A stretch of 64,000 nt of DNA from Actinophytocola sp035995025 (GCA_035995025.1 DASYKY010000014.1:18318-82317); one strand, 5' to 3'. Shown: positions 15,491-23,891, counted from the stretch's first letter. Program-made: numbers and translations. The notes: generated by a model not told the origin, from the letters alone.

Positions 15491-15533
15491 GTCAGCAGGC
15501 CCGTCGAGCATTCCGCGACGGGGGCATGCTGAC
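15491..15533 (+). promoter_or_regulatory. Long 5'-UTR hairpin abutting the Shine-Dalgarno of the first SARP gene
   Basis: GTCAGCA (15491-15497) pairs with TGCTGAC (15527-15533). Inside it CCCGTCG pairs with CGACGGG, giving a two-part stem. It ends at the base before AGGAGG (15534-15539), the ribosome site for ATG 15549. It could gate translation or be a DNA operator. Confidence 0.5.
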
Positions 15534-15548
15534 AGGAGGCGGGGCGAG

Positions 15549-16388
15549 ATGACGGACAGGCACTTGTCACCCGTGCGTTCGCGCACGGTCATCTTCAAGC
15601 TGTTCGGGTCCGTGGGGGTGGTGTCCGAGGGGCGGTTGCTGGCGATCCAGGGCGGCAGGCAGCGCACGCTCCTGGCCACCCTGCTGATCAACTCGGGCAA
15701 GGTCGTCACGAAGGAGCAGTTCTTCGAGGAGCTGTGGGAGGGCAGGCCGCTCGTCAAGGCGAACAACGCGCTGCAGGCCCTGGTCACCCGGTTACGGAAG
15801 CTCCTGCGCGCCACGTTCGGCGACGAGTTCGCCGGCGAGCGGCTGATCACGCTGCCCACCGGGTACGTGCTGCACGCGGACACCGAGGAGATCGACGCGA
15901 AGCTGTTCGAGCACCTGGTCAGCCTGGCGCACAACGACCTGGCCACCGACCCGGTCAAGGCGCGCGACCTGCTCACCGAGGCGCTCGACCTCTGGGACGG
16001 CCCGGTGCTGGAAGGCGTGGCGGGCGGTCCGCTGTGCCACAGTTCGGTGCTGCACTACGAGGAGAGCAGGCTCTCGGCCATCGAGGACAAGTTCCACGCC
16101 TGCATCGTGGCCGGCATCCAGGGCGGCGCGATCAGCGAGCTGAAGAAGATGGCCATGCTCTACCCGTGGCGCGAACGGCTCGCCGAGATGCTCATGATCG
16201 CCCTCTATCGTTCCGGCCGGCAGGCAGACGCGCTGCGCGAGTACAACCTCGTTCGACGCCGGCTCGTGGACGAACTGGGAATGGAACCCTCGGCAATGCT
16301 CCAAGATCGGATGCAGGCCATTCTCAATCACGACCCGTCGCTGGACCTCGTTCCGGAGGTAGGACGGGCCCGCCGGGCGGCCGGATAA
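15549..16388 (+). CDS. SARP-family transcriptional activator 1
   Basis: 279 residues: an OmpR-like winged helix (about 12-105; FKLFGSVGVVSEG, QRTLLATLLINSGKVVTKEQ, LITLPTGYVLHAD) and a bacterial transcriptional activation domain (about 115-265; RLAEMLMIALYRSGRQADAL, LVDELGMEPSAML). Known: SARPs activate antibiotic clusters, and valanimycin has one (VlmI). It directly follows the DUF2156 gene, so it is the likely pathway-specific activator. ATG 15549 has AGGAGG about nine bases upstream, bordered by a hairpin. Basic C-terminal tail. Confidence 0.93.
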   Translation: MTDRHLSPVRSRTVIFKLFGSVGVVSEGRLLAIQGGRQRTLLATLLINSGKVVTKEQFFEELWEGRPLVKANNALQALVTRLRKLLRATFGDEFAGERLITLPTGYVLHADTEEIDAKLFEHLVSLAHNDLATDPVKARDLLTEALDLWDGPVLEGVAGGPLCHSSVLHYEESRLSAIEDKFHACIVAGIQGGAISELKKMAMLYPWRERLAEMLMIALYRSGRQADALREYNLVRRRLVDELGMEPSAMLQDRMQAILNHDPSLDLVPEVGRARRAAG

Positions 16389-16501
16389 CTGATTGCTACG
16401 GCACATTTCTCGACCCAGAGTGACAGCCCTGGCGCATATGTCCGGGTCATGAGCGCGTACGGTTACTTCCGTGCTGACGTGCGCAAACCTTGAAGATCAA
16501 T

Positions 16502-16550
16502 AGAAACCAACCGGGCGGTTTCTATTGACAAACCGGGCGGTCGGTTTTGT
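16502..16550. promoter_or_regulatory. Tandem ARE-like GBL-receptor operators overlapping a promoter
   Basis: Site 1 (16502-16523) has perfect arms AGAAACC and GGTTTCT around AACCGGGC. Site 2 (16528-16550) has arms ACAAACC and GGTTTTGT around a GGGCGGTC core. Both resemble autoregulatory elements bound by ArpA/ScbR-type receptors. A TTGACA -35 box (16525-16530) lies between them, and a weak -10 (TAGTCT, 16550-16555) borders site 2, so receptor binding would block transcription of SARP gene 2. Confidence 0.75.
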
Positions 16551-16628
16551 AGTCTTGAGGAGCGGCCGAGCCGTTGCCGATCAAACCGGTTGGCAGTCGG
16601 TCGCGACGAAAGGCCTCAGGAGACCGAA

Positions 16629-17450
16629 GTGGACATTGACGTTTTAGGGCCCCTAGTCGCCCGCGAAGGTGGCACGTCGGTGGTCCCCACCGCCGCCAAG
16701 CCCCGTAAGGTGTTGGCAATGCTCACCGTGCACGCCGACCAGGTGGTGCCGATGGCGTCGCTGTTCGAGGAGCTGTGGGGCGAGAACATCCCGCGCAGCG
16801 CCAACACGACGGTGCAGACCTACATCCTCCACCTGCGCAACCTCATCGGTGCGGCACTCGACCAGTCGCCTGCAGATGGTCCGAAGGACGCGAAGCGCAT
16901 CCTGGTCACCTACCCCGGCGGATACCTCCTGGACACCATGGGCGGCCGGGTGGACGTACACGACTTCGACCGGCTGGCCGCGCTGGGGCACCGCGCACGG
17001 GAGATGGGCGACTACGAGGCCGCGTCGCGCAACTTCACCGAGGCCCTTTCGATCTGGCGGGGTCGCGCCCTCGTCGACGTGCAGACCGGCTCGCTGCTGG
17101 AGGTCGAGTCGCACCGGCTGGAGGAGGCCCGGCTGAACGTGCTGGATCGCCGCATCGACGCGGACCTGCGCCTGGGGCGCCACCACGAGCTGCTGGGCGA
17201 GCTCGCGGGTCTCGTCGGCCGCTACCGCACGCACGAGGGGCTGCACGCACACCTGATGCTGGCGCTGTACCGGTCCGGTCGCCGCGGCGAGGCGATCGAC
17301 GTCTACCGTCGCATGCGCACGGGCCTGGTGAACGAGCTCGGTCTCGAGCCGTCTCCGAGCCTGCGCAGGTTACAGCACGCGATCCTCATGTCGGATCGAC
17401 GGCTCGCCGAGGTCAGTACCGAGGCGGCCGCGCTGGACCGAGCGGGTTGA
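16629..17450 (+). CDS. SARP-family transcriptional activator 2
   Basis: 273 residues with the SARP layout: winged helix (1-100; LFEELWGENIPRSANTTVQT, ILVTYPGGYLLDT) and activation domain (about 110-255; HAHLMLALYRSGRRGEAIDV, LVNELGLEPSPSL). GTG 16629 is used because AGGAG lies seven bases upstream. Two ARE-like palindromes cover its promoter, so it is likely repressed by the GBL receptor encoded at 18229-18903 until the signal accumulates. It probably heads the cascade that switches on the azoxy-type operon. A 12-bp-stem terminator follows. Confidence 0.92.
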   Translation: MDIDVLGPLVAREGGTSVVPTAAKPRKVLAMLTVHADQVVPMASLFEELWGENIPRSANTTVQTYILHLRNLIGAALDQSPADGPKDAKRILVTYPGGYLLDTMGGRVDVHDFDRLAALGHRAREMGDYEAASRNFTEALSIWRGRALVDVQTGSLLEVESHRLEEARLNVLDRRIDADLRLGRHHELLGELAGLVGRYRTHEGLHAHLMLALYRSGRRGEAIDVYRRMRTGLVNELGLEPSPSLRRLQHAILMSDRRLAEVSTEAAALDRAG

Positions 17451-17473
17451 GCACTTGGGCACGCAACTAGGAC

Positions 17474-17508
17474 CCAAAGTAGGGCTGCGGCGACGCGCCC
17501 TACTTTGG
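17474..17508 (+). terminator. Hairpin terminator after SARP gene 2
   Basis: CCAAAGTAGGGC and GCCCTACTTTGG form a perfect 12-bp stem with an 11-base loop, 24 bases after the SARP stop and upstream of the next gene. No long U tract, which is common in actinomycetes. Confidence 0.75.
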
Positions 17509-17585
17509 CATGTTGGCTTGGGTGAGAGCCCTCGGAAGGATGCTCCGCTCAACGGTTGAGCGGATCGTGACCCCGGGGACGTGTC

Positions 17586-18218
17586 GTGACAAAACAGTCG
17601 AGAGCGGTGAACACCCGCCTGCACCTGGTGCGGTCGGCGGCGGAACTGTTCGACCGCAACGGTTTCTCGGGCGCGACGCTCGAGGACGTCAGCCGCGCGG
17701 CGGGAGTCACGAAGGGCGCGTTCTACTTCCACTTCTCCTCAAAGGACGAGCTGGTCGGGGCGATCCAGGCGGAGGCGTGCACGATGCTGCGCACCACCGT
17801 CTATCGCCTGCTGGACAACGCCGTTCCGGTGTTGCAGTCCCTCGTGGACCTTTCGCACGAGCTCGCGCGCTGGCTGGAGACCGAACCGGTCGTGCGCGCG
17901 AGCCTGCGCACGGCGCGCGAGTGCGGGCACCGCGGTTCGCCCTTCCTGGACTTCTACGTCGACCTGCTGTCCAGCGTGGAGACGATGCTGGTCAGCGCGG
18001 AACAGTCGGGCGGCCTCGACGAGCGCGTCGGAGTCGAGCAGGCGAGCACGCTGATCCTCACCGCGATCGCCGGAACCGAGATGTTGTGGTGGTCGGGCAT
18101 CCGGAACGGCAGCGTGCGGGACAACTTCACGCAGATGTGGGCACTGCTGCTGCCCGTGCTGTCGCCGGCCGGCGACGCCGGCAAGATCGACCCGGCGGGG
18201 CGCACGCCGCCGGAGTGA
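17586..18218 (+). CDS. TetR-family regulator, GBL pseudoreceptor type
   Basis: 210 residues. The N-terminal TetR helix-turn-helix reads GFSGATLEDVSRAAGVTKGA then FYFHFSSKDELVGAI, closely matching the second TetR protein encoded just downstream on the other strand. The C-terminal ligand domain is divergent. The arrangement of two ArpA-like proteins near an afsA gene is the receptor plus pseudoreceptor layout known from Streptomyces clusters; this one better fits the pseudoreceptor because the receptor-type Trp region is not clear. GTG 17586 is chosen by the TetR start. Convergent with 18229-18903, with 10 bases between stops. Confidence 0.82.
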   Translation: MTKQSRAVNTRLHLVRSAAELFDRNGFSGATLEDVSRAAGVTKGAFYFHFSSKDELVGAIQAEACTMLRTTVYRLLDNAVPVLQSLVDLSHELARWLETEPVVRASLRTARECGHRGSPFLDFYVDLLSSVETMLVSAEQSGGLDERVGVEQASTLILTAIAGTEMLWWSGIRNGSVRDNFTQMWALLLPVLSPAGDAGKIDPAGRTPPE

Positions 18219-18228
18219 CGCGAGCCGG

Positions 18229-18903
18229 TCAGGCGACCGCGCCGTAGCCGGCCGTGCCGGCAGGGTGGAACCGGGCGTGGCGCCGCGGCGGCACGAGGCC
18301 GGGCAGCGCGAAGGCCCACAGGTCGGTGACCCGCTCGTGGATGTCGGTCATCCCGGTGAGCACCTCGGACTGGCTCCACACGCCGAGGAACGACGCCGAC
18401 ACCCAGTTCGCCACGCGGTAGGGGTCGAGGTTCGCGCGGAGGTCGCCGCGCTCCTGCGCCGCCCGCATCCACACGGCCATCAGGTCGATCCACCGGCGGT
18501 ACGTGTTCGGGATCGGCGCGCTGAAGTTGGACTCGACGACCAGGCGCATGCCGGCCCGGACGCGGACGCTGGTGCGCAGGTTGTGGGCCATCTCGTGACA
18601 GAGGTCGATCGCCGTCTGCAGGCCGATGTCCTCGTGCGCGTCGAACCCGTCCTCCAGCTGGAACTGCTCCTCGACGAGGACCTTCGCGAGCTCCTCCTTG
18701 GAGGAGAAGTGGAAGTACAGCGCACCCTTGGTGACGCCTGCTCTGAGCAGGATGTCCGACAGACTGGCGCCGCTGAAGCCGTGCTCGTCGAACACCGCTG
18801 CGGCCGCATCGAGGATGCGGCGTCGGGTTCGTTCCGCGCGTTCCTGCCGTGCCAAGGACTTCTCCGTGGTCAGTAGTCGTTTCCGGCTGGTCAAGCATGA
18901 CAT
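18229..18903 (-). CDS. GBL receptor (ArpA/ScbR-like TetR regulator)
   Basis: 224 residues. The DNA-binding part reads ARQERAERTRRRILDAAAAV, then GFSGASLSDILLRAGVTKGA and LYFHFSSKEELAKVLVEEQF. The ligand domain retains the classical receptor segment YRRWIDLMAVWMRAAQERGD, including the Trp conserved in GBL receptors, and the ending EVLTGMTDIHERVTDLW. It should repress target promoters through ARE sites and release on binding the butyrolactone made by the divergent afsA-type gene. An ARE-like site lies in the shared intergenic region. ATG 18903 is the first plausible start; the Shine-Dalgarno is weak. Confidence 0.9.
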   Translation of the reverse strand: MSCLTSRKRLLTTEKSLARQERAERTRRRILDAAAAVFDEHGFSGASLSDILLRAGVTKGALYFHFSSKEELAKVLVEEQFQLEDGFDAHEDIGLQTAIDLCHEMAHNLRTSVRVRAGMRLVVESNFSAPIPNTYRRWIDLMAVWMRAAQERGDLRANLDPYRVANWVSASFLGVWSQSEVLTGMTDIHERVTDLWAFALPGLVPPRRHARFHPAGTAGYGAVA

Positions 18904-18986
18904 GTGGACGATCGCACGGCTCGCCCGCTCGAGGCTGCCTCGATCGCGAGTCCAGCATAACCCAAAAAGGGGTGGACGAACCCTCG

Positions 18987-19014
18987 AGAAAAAACCGGGT
19001 GGTAGGTATCTTTG
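18987..19014. promoter_or_regulatory. ARE-like operator between receptor and afsA-type genes
   Basis: AAAAAACCGGGTGGTAGGT shares the AAACCGGGYGGTNGGT core with the sites upstream of SARP gene 2. It lies in an AT-rich divergent promoter region. A further inverted repeat, AGGTAT (about 19003) with ATACCT (about 19032), surrounds a TGACGTCA palindrome. Likely the site through which the receptor controls itself and GBL synthesis. Confidence 0.65.
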
Positions 19015-19083
19015 TGAATGACTGACGTCACATACCTCGAGGGCGCACTGATCAAGATCTTTTGAAGTGGAGGGCGTGTCGCA

Positions 19084-20019
19084 ATGACTACGATGATCGG
19101 CCAAGGTCGTCACTTACCTGACGTGTTACCAGGTGCGGCATCGGTCAGCTTCCAGCAGACCGTGCCGCGCCGCCTCGTTCACCGGACTGCCGTGTCGGAG
19201 GTTTTCATCACCGATCTGCAGATCGTCGACGAGCGAACCTCTCACATCGGGGCCCAGTGGCCCCGGGCGCACAGCTTCTTCGGACCGAGGACGCAGCTCC
19301 ACGACCCGATGCTGCTGGCGGAGACGATCCGCCAGGCCACGCTCGTCGTCGCGCACCGGGCGTTCGACGTGCCCCACGACGCGCACTTCGTGCTGCTGGA
19401 ACTGACCTACGACGTCCGCGAGCACGGCCTGCGGGTGGGCCGCGGTCCGGCCAACATCACGCTGGTCGGCCGCGCCACCGACATCCGCAAGCGCAAGAAC
19501 ACGGTCGCCGGGATGTCCCTGAACTACGACATCTACCGCGACGGCGAGCAGATCGGCGGCGGCGCCATCCGCTGGCGGTGCATCTCGGCCGCCTCCTACG
19601 CCCGCGTGCGCGGCGACCACCACAACGCCGGGCACACGTCGGCCACCAAGCCGACACCGGTCGCCCCGCACCTCGTCGGGCGCCACCACGACTCGGACGT
19701 GGTGCTGGGCGCCTCGCCGTTGCCCGACACCTGGCTGCTGCGGGTGGACACCGGCCACCCCGTCATGTTCGACCACCTGGTCGACCACGTGCCGGGGATG
19801 ATGGTCGTCGAGGCCGCGCGCCAGGCCGCGCAGCTGCTGACCGGCCGCCCGGACATGGTGCCGGCCTGCGGCGCCTTCACCTACACGCACTACATCGAGC
19901 TGGACGAGCCGTGCATCGTGCGCGCCGAGCACCTCGGCGACGACCTCGTCAAGATCATCTTCGAACAGTCCGGCAAAGTCGTCGTGACCGCGGCCCTCAA
20001 GCCGCTCGAGCGCGGCTGA
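19084..20019 (+). CDS. AfsA-family gamma-butyrolactone biosynthesis enzyme
   Basis: 311 residues with the two A-factor hotdog repeats. The first contains LVHRTAVSEVFITDL and SFFGPR with DPMLLAETIRQA; the second contains GHPVMFDHLVDHVPGMMVVE with AARQAA. Known: AfsA/ScbA condenses a beta-ketoacyl thioester with dihydroxyacetone phosphate at the first committed step of GBL signals. ATG 19084 starts the conserved region, with GTGGAGG upstream. It is divergent from the receptor gene with an ARE-like site between, and the SDR gene follows 11 bases later. Confidence 0.94.
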   Translation: MTTMIGQGRHLPDVLPGAASVSFQQTVPRRLVHRTAVSEVFITDLQIVDERTSHIGAQWPRAHSFFGPRTQLHDPMLLAETIRQATLVVAHRAFDVPHDAHFVLLELTYDVREHGLRVGRGPANITLVGRATDIRKRKNTVAGMSLNYDIYRDGEQIGGGAIRWRCISAASYARVRGDHHNAGHTSATKPTPVAPHLVGRHHDSDVVLGASPLPDTWLLRVDTGHPVMFDHLVDHVPGMMVVEAARQAAQLLTGRPDMVPACGAFTYTHYIELDEPCIVRAEHLGDDLVKIIFEQSGKVVVTAALKPLERG

Positions 20020-20030
20020 GCGACGTCGTC

Positions 20031-20975
20031 ATGGACACCATCCGGAACACCTCATCCGGCGCCCCGAGCGCCGACCGGTGGTCACCCGACGACATCGGCG
20101 ACCTCGCCGGCCGCACGGCCGTGGTCACCGGCTCGAACAAGGGCATCGGACGTCAGCTCGCGCTCGAGCTGGCCGGTCACGGCGCGCGCGTGGTCGTGGC
20201 CGCGCGCGATCCCGCCCGCGGCGACGCCGCCGTGGCGGCGATCCGCGCCGAGGTCCGGGAAGCCGACGTGCGCCGCGAGGAGCTCGACCTCGCCAGCCTG
20301 CGCTCGGTCCGGACGTTCGCCTGCCGGTTCGCGCAGCGTTACGGCAGACTCGACGTGCTGATCAACAACGCGGGCGTCGGCTACGGGCCTTACCGCCGCA
20401 CGGACGACGGGTTCGAGTCCACCTTCGGCACGAACCACCTGGGGCACTTCGCACTCACCGGGCTGCTGCTGGCGCTGCTGCTCGACAGCCCGGGCTCGCG
20501 GGTCGTCACGGTCGCCAGCCGCGCGCACGAATGGCCACACGCCCGGCTCGACTTCGACGACCTGCAACTGGACCGGACCTACGAGCGGACCACGGCGTAC
20601 GCCCGGTCCAAGCTCGCGAACGTCCTGTTCGCGTTCGAACTGGACCGGCGGCTCGGGCGGGCCGGGGCGCCGGTGCGCAGCGTCGCGGCCAGCCCCCGGC
20701 TGACCGCGACGAGCTTCGGGCCGCCGGAGCTCGCCCGGCGGCTGCTGCTGCGGGCCCGGCTGGGCAGGGGCGCCCAGCCGGTCGCGGTCGGCGCGCTGCC
20801 GGTCCTGTACGCCGCCACCGCCCCATGCGTCGTGGGCGGCGACTACGTCCAGCCGGCAACCCGGGGCGGGCCGCCCGCGCGGCTACGGGCGGCGGAGCCC
20901 GCGTACGACACGGGATCCGCCGCGCGGCTGTGGCAGCTGTCCGAGGAGCTCACCGGGTGTTCCTTCGGGGTATGA
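20031..20975 (+). CDS. SDR next to afsA, predicted butenolide phosphate reductase
   Basis: 314 residues, SDR of the retinol-dehydrogenase-like group: TGSNKGIGRQLALELAGHGA, NNAGVGYGP, VVTVASRAHEW and the catalytic AYARSKLAN. Known: in A-factor-type pathways a reductase reduces the butenolide phosphate made after AfsA, and SDR genes often neighbour afsA. Placement 11 bases after the AfsA gene supports that role or another reduction setting the GBL side chain. The C-terminus is longer than minimal SDRs and Ala/Arg-rich. Other small-molecule substrates are possible. Confidence 0.82.
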   Translation: MDTIRNTSSGAPSADRWSPDDIGDLAGRTAVVTGSNKGIGRQLALELAGHGARVVVAARDPARGDAAVAAIRAEVREADVRREELDLASLRSVRTFACRFAQRYGRLDVLINNAGVGYGPYRRTDDGFESTFGTNHLGHFALTGLLLALLLDSPGSRVVTVASRAHEWPHARLDFDDLQLDRTYERTTAYARSKLANVLFAFELDRRLGRAGAPVRSVAASPRLTATSFGPPELARRLLLRARLGRGAQPVAVGALPVLYAATAPCVVGGDYVQPATRGGPPARLRAAEPAYDTGSAARLWQLSEELTGCSFGV

Positions 20976-21131
20976 CCCCGCGTCCCGGCGCCCGTTCCCG
21001 CCTCCGGCACTGACACCTTCGTCAAGTGCCGGACGCGGGCGGCTCGGGCATCGGGGCGACCGATTTGTCCAACCACGCGGTGGGCGCCGACAATGGAGAG
21101 GTCGGATCGGGCGGGCAGTACGGGAGCGGTC

Positions 21132-21518
21132 ATGACCCAGTGGGACGAGGAGCTCGGCCTCCCGGGCAACCGCGAGATCGTCGAGCACGCGCTGTGCCGG
21201 TCCACCACGCAGGCGCTCCACCTCGCCGAGGAGACCGGCTCGCGCAACCGCACGCTCGCCGAGCGGGCCGCGGACCTGGTCCGCGGCTTCGAGTGCGGGC
21301 CGGCGGCACCACCGGCCCGCCCGGAGCCCGAGCTCCCCGCCGTCCCGCCGCCCGCCGGCCGGGTTCGCGGCCCGGACACGGTGCCCCACGCGGTGCCCCA
21401 CGCGGTGCCCCCCGGCATCGCGGAAGAGTTGCTGCACGCGGGAACCGGGGTGAACGCGGTGCTCGCGGGCGGCCTCGAGGCGCTCGCCCAGGACGTCAGC
21501 CGGGGCCCGGCCCGCTGA
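21132..21518 (+). CDS. Hypothetical protein with Pro-rich middle
   Basis: 128 residues. An N-terminal helical part (about 1-65; MTQWDEELGLPGNREIVEHA) is followed by a Pro/Ala-rich linker with the tandem peptide TVPHAVPHAVPP, and a C-terminal helix. The linker repeat comes from a direct DNA repeat (GCCCCACGCGGT twice). No family recognised, no membrane segment. GGGAG six bases before ATG 21132 supports the start. Its 3' end overlaps the convergent SARP-like gene by 23 bases. Confidence 0.5.
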   Translation: MTQWDEELGLPGNREIVEHALCRSTTQALHLAEETGSRNRTLAERAADLVRGFECGPAAPPARPEPELPAVPPPAGRVRGPDTVPHAVPHAVPPGIAEELLHAGTGVNAVLAGGLEALAQDVSRGPAR

Positions 21519-22416
21519 CCCGCTCGGCACCGGATGCCTCCAGCCGCAGCGACTCCAGCAGCCTCTCCTGCCGGCTCACCAGCGTCTCGACGCGCTGGCG
21601 CAGCTCGGCCAGCTCCCGGCCCAGCTCCACCGACTCGTGCGCGACCCGTTGCGCCGCAACGGGTTCCAGCGGCACGTCGCTCGCGAGGATCGAGCCCATC
21701 CTGGCGCGCAGCGCCGGGCCGGGCTCGACGCCGAGGTCGTGCAGCAGCCGCCGGCGCGCCCGGTCGTACACGGCGAGCGCGTCGGACTGACGGTCGCTGC
21801 GCCATAACGCCACCATCAGCTGGTCGTAGAACCGCTCCCGCAACGGGTGCGCGGCCGACGTCTCCTCCAGCTCGCCGATCACCTCGCGGTGCCACCCGGC
21901 GCGCAGGCTCGCGTCGTACAGGGTTTCCAGCGCGGCCAGCCGGTGCTCGGAGAGCACGATCGCCTCCGACCGGCACAGGTCGCCGATCGCGCAGCCGTCC
22001 AGGGCCGGGCCGCGCCACAGCGCGAGCGCCGCCCGCAGCGGCGCCACCGCCCGCGCCGGCTCGGTGGTGGCGAGCGTGCGGGCCGCGCCCAGCCGCTCGA
22101 CGAACTCCACCGCGTCGCTCTCGCCGGGGTGCAGGGCCAGCACGTAGCCCGGCGGGCGGGTGTGGATGCGGTCCGGCTCGCCGCCCGCGTCCTCGATCGT
22201 CTTGCGCAGCCTGCGCATCTGGGCCTGCAGCGCGTTCGCCGCGTTGGCCGGCGGCCGCTCGCCCCACAGCTCGGCGATGAGCCGCTCGGTCGACAGGGTG
22301 CGCCCCGCGCACACGACGAGCGAGGCGAGCAGCGCACGCCGCTTGACGCCGGTCACCTCGACCGGCCGCCCGGCGGCGTCGTGGACCTCGAGCGGGCCGA
22401 GGATGTGCAGTCGCAT
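21496..22416 (-). CDS. SARP/BTAD-family regulator 3 with C-terminal coiled coil
   Basis: 306 residues. Winged helix (1-95; LHILGPLEVHDAAGRPVEVT, LIAELWGERPPANAANALQA, RIHTRPPGYVLALHP) and activation domain (about 100-245; YDQLMVALWRSDRQSDALAV, LLHDLGVEPGPAL). Residues about 265-300 (ELGRELAELRQRVETLVSRQ, then ERLLESLRLEA) form a heptad-like coiled coil not usual for small SARPs and suggest oligomerisation or a partner. The LuxR-type regulator gene lies 13 bases upstream, so the two are probably one transcript. Whether it regulates this cluster is unknown. Confidence 0.9.
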   Translation of the reverse strand: MRLHILGPLEVHDAAGRPVEVTGVKRRALLASLVVCAGRTLSTERLIAELWGERPPANAANALQAQMRRLRKTIEDAGGEPDRIHTRPPGYVLALHPGESDAVEFVERLGAARTLATTEPARAVAPLRAALALWRGPALDGCAIGDLCRSEAIVLSEHRLAALETLYDASLRAGWHREVIGELEETSAAHPLRERFYDQLMVALWRSDRQSDALAVYDRARRRLLHDLGVEPGPALRARMGSILASDVPLEPVAAQRVAHESVELGRELAELRQRVETLVSRQERLLESLRLEASGAERVSGPGPG

Positions 22417-22429
22417 TCGCTCAGTCCGC

Positions 22430-23245
22430 CTAAGGATGCCCGGAGGTCACCAGGCCGGACTCGAACGCGTAGATGACCGCGTGGATCCGGTTGCGCAGGC
22501 CCAGCTTGCCCAGCAGGTTCTGCATGTGGGACTTGACGGTGTGCTCGGAGACGGTGAGCTCCGCGGCGATCTCGGCGTTGGACATGCCGCGGGCCACGAG
22601 GGCCAGCACGTCGCACTCGCGCTCGCTCAGCCCGTCGCCGGCCGCGACGCGGCGGCCCCGCGCCGGGTCGGCGAGGCCGGCCAGCCGGCCGATCTCGTCG
22701 TCGTCTTCGCCGCGGCGCAGCGTGTAGCCGGCGGCCGCGATCCGCACCGCGGCCACGACCTCCTCGGGCGTCGCCCACGTCGGCAGCGAGCCGCAGACTT
22801 CGGGGCTGGTCAACGTCTCGCCGTCGCGCATGCCGATGCACAGCACGCGGACGACCCGGTCCGAGCGGCGCACGGCGTTGAGCACGGTCGCGGCGTCCTC
22901 GGCGCGCAACCCGTGCAGCAGCAGGACATCCGGGTGGCGGGAGGCCAGGGTGGCGAACACGGCCGGGCCGGTGCGGTGCTCGCCGACCACGATCATGCCG
23001 GACTCGCCGTCGAGCGCGGCCAGCACGCCGCGGCGGGCCAGTACGTCGTCGCCCGCCACGAGCACCCGGATGCCGTCAGGCTCGTCGTCCTCGGCCAGCC
23101 GCAGGAAGCCGGCCGGGTCGCCCAGGTCCGGCAGGCCCGGGAGGCCGCCGGGCCGGGGCAGCACCCGCACGGCGTGCCCGGACACCGCGCGCAGGGTCGG
23201 TTGGTCGGCACGGTTCAGCCACGTCGCGTCGGTCCAGTGGTCCAT
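22430..23245 (-). CDS. LuxR/NarL-type regulator with degenerate receiver domain
   Basis: 271 residues. The C-terminal LuxR helix-turn-helix is intact (LSERECDVLALVARGMSNAE, VSEHTVKSHMQNLLGKLGLR). The receiver-like domain (about 58-170) keeps the DD acidic pair in VAGDDVLARRG, but the phospho-acceptor Asp of the PDVVLLD motif is His (PDVLLLHGL, about residue 111). The conserved Lys region reads GSLPTWATPEE, without Lys. It therefore belongs with atypical, phosphorylation-independent regulators. The first ~57 residues are an extra N-terminal region. ATG 23245 has AGGCGAG upstream. It lies upstream of SARP 3, 13 bases apart. Confidence 0.85.
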   Translation of the reverse strand: MDHWTDATWLNRADQPTLRAVSGHAVRVLPRPGGLPGLPDLGDPAGFLRLAEDDEPDGIRVLVAGDDVLARRGVLAALDGESGMIVVGEHRTGPAVFATLASRHPDVLLLHGLRAEDAATVLNAVRRSDRVVRVLCIGMRDGETLTSPEVCGSLPTWATPEEVVAAVRIAAAGYTLRRGEDDDEIGRLAGLADPARGRRVAAGDGLSERECDVLALVARGMSNAEIAAELTVSEHTVKSHMQNLLGKLGLRNRIHAVIYAFESGLVTSGHP

Positions 23246-23506
23246 GGTCTCGCCTCGCCTCACCTCTCGTGCCGGAGCGCAGGACTTCGGCACGGTTCAC
23301 GCTAGGTCGACACGACACTCAGGTGTTCTTTCGTTGAGCGGTATTCAACTCGCGACATACGGGCGATCGAGGCCGTCTACCTGCGAATCTCCGATCGGTC
23401 GCGCTGCGACGAGCGGCGCGGGCCCGCGCGGGCCCGGTTTGACGGCACCGGTCGCGGCGCACACGATCAAGAACAATTTCCCGCATTTCTTGAAATGGAG
23501 ACCGAC

Positions 23507-23737
23507 GTGCGTGCGCGCTTTCTCGGCAAGGATCCGTGTTCCCAGGAAGGCCAGTCCCCGACGCTGTTCGCCACCGACCGCACCGACCGCCGGACGTACA
23601 TCGCCCAGGGGTGGGTGGTGACCGATCCGCAGGCACTCGCCGACGTCGGGCCGGTGCCGCCCGGCGAGACGATCATCGAGATACCGGAGGACGTGCTTCG
23701 CCTCTACGCGCTCGAGTACGCCGAGGAATGCCACTGA
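23507..23737 (+). CDS. Small hypothetical protein preceding an XRE regulator
   Basis: 76 residues with a conserved-looking core: CSQEGQSPTLFATDRTDRRT, then YIAQGWVVTDPQAL and PEDVLRLYALEY. No membrane segment or known domain; resembles small actinobacterial proteins found beside DUF5753-type XRE regulators. GTG 23507 is preferred over ATG 23495 because GGAG lies at proper spacing only for the former. Probably paired functionally with the next gene. Confidence 0.6.
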   Translation: MRARFLGKDPCSQEGQSPTLFATDRTDRRTYIAQGWVVTDPQALADVGPVPPGETIIEIPEDVLRLYALEYAEECH

Positions 23738-23891
23738 TCCGATTGCGGCATTGGCAACCCGGGATATCACTGAGGCAATCGGGCGAATGTCGGCGAGATT
23801 TCCGAGAAATTTCTCTGCCGACCGCGTGGTCCCGCTATCGTGGAGGCACAGCGCGACGTAGCCGGGCTCGCGCCGGTCGACGGGACGTGTT

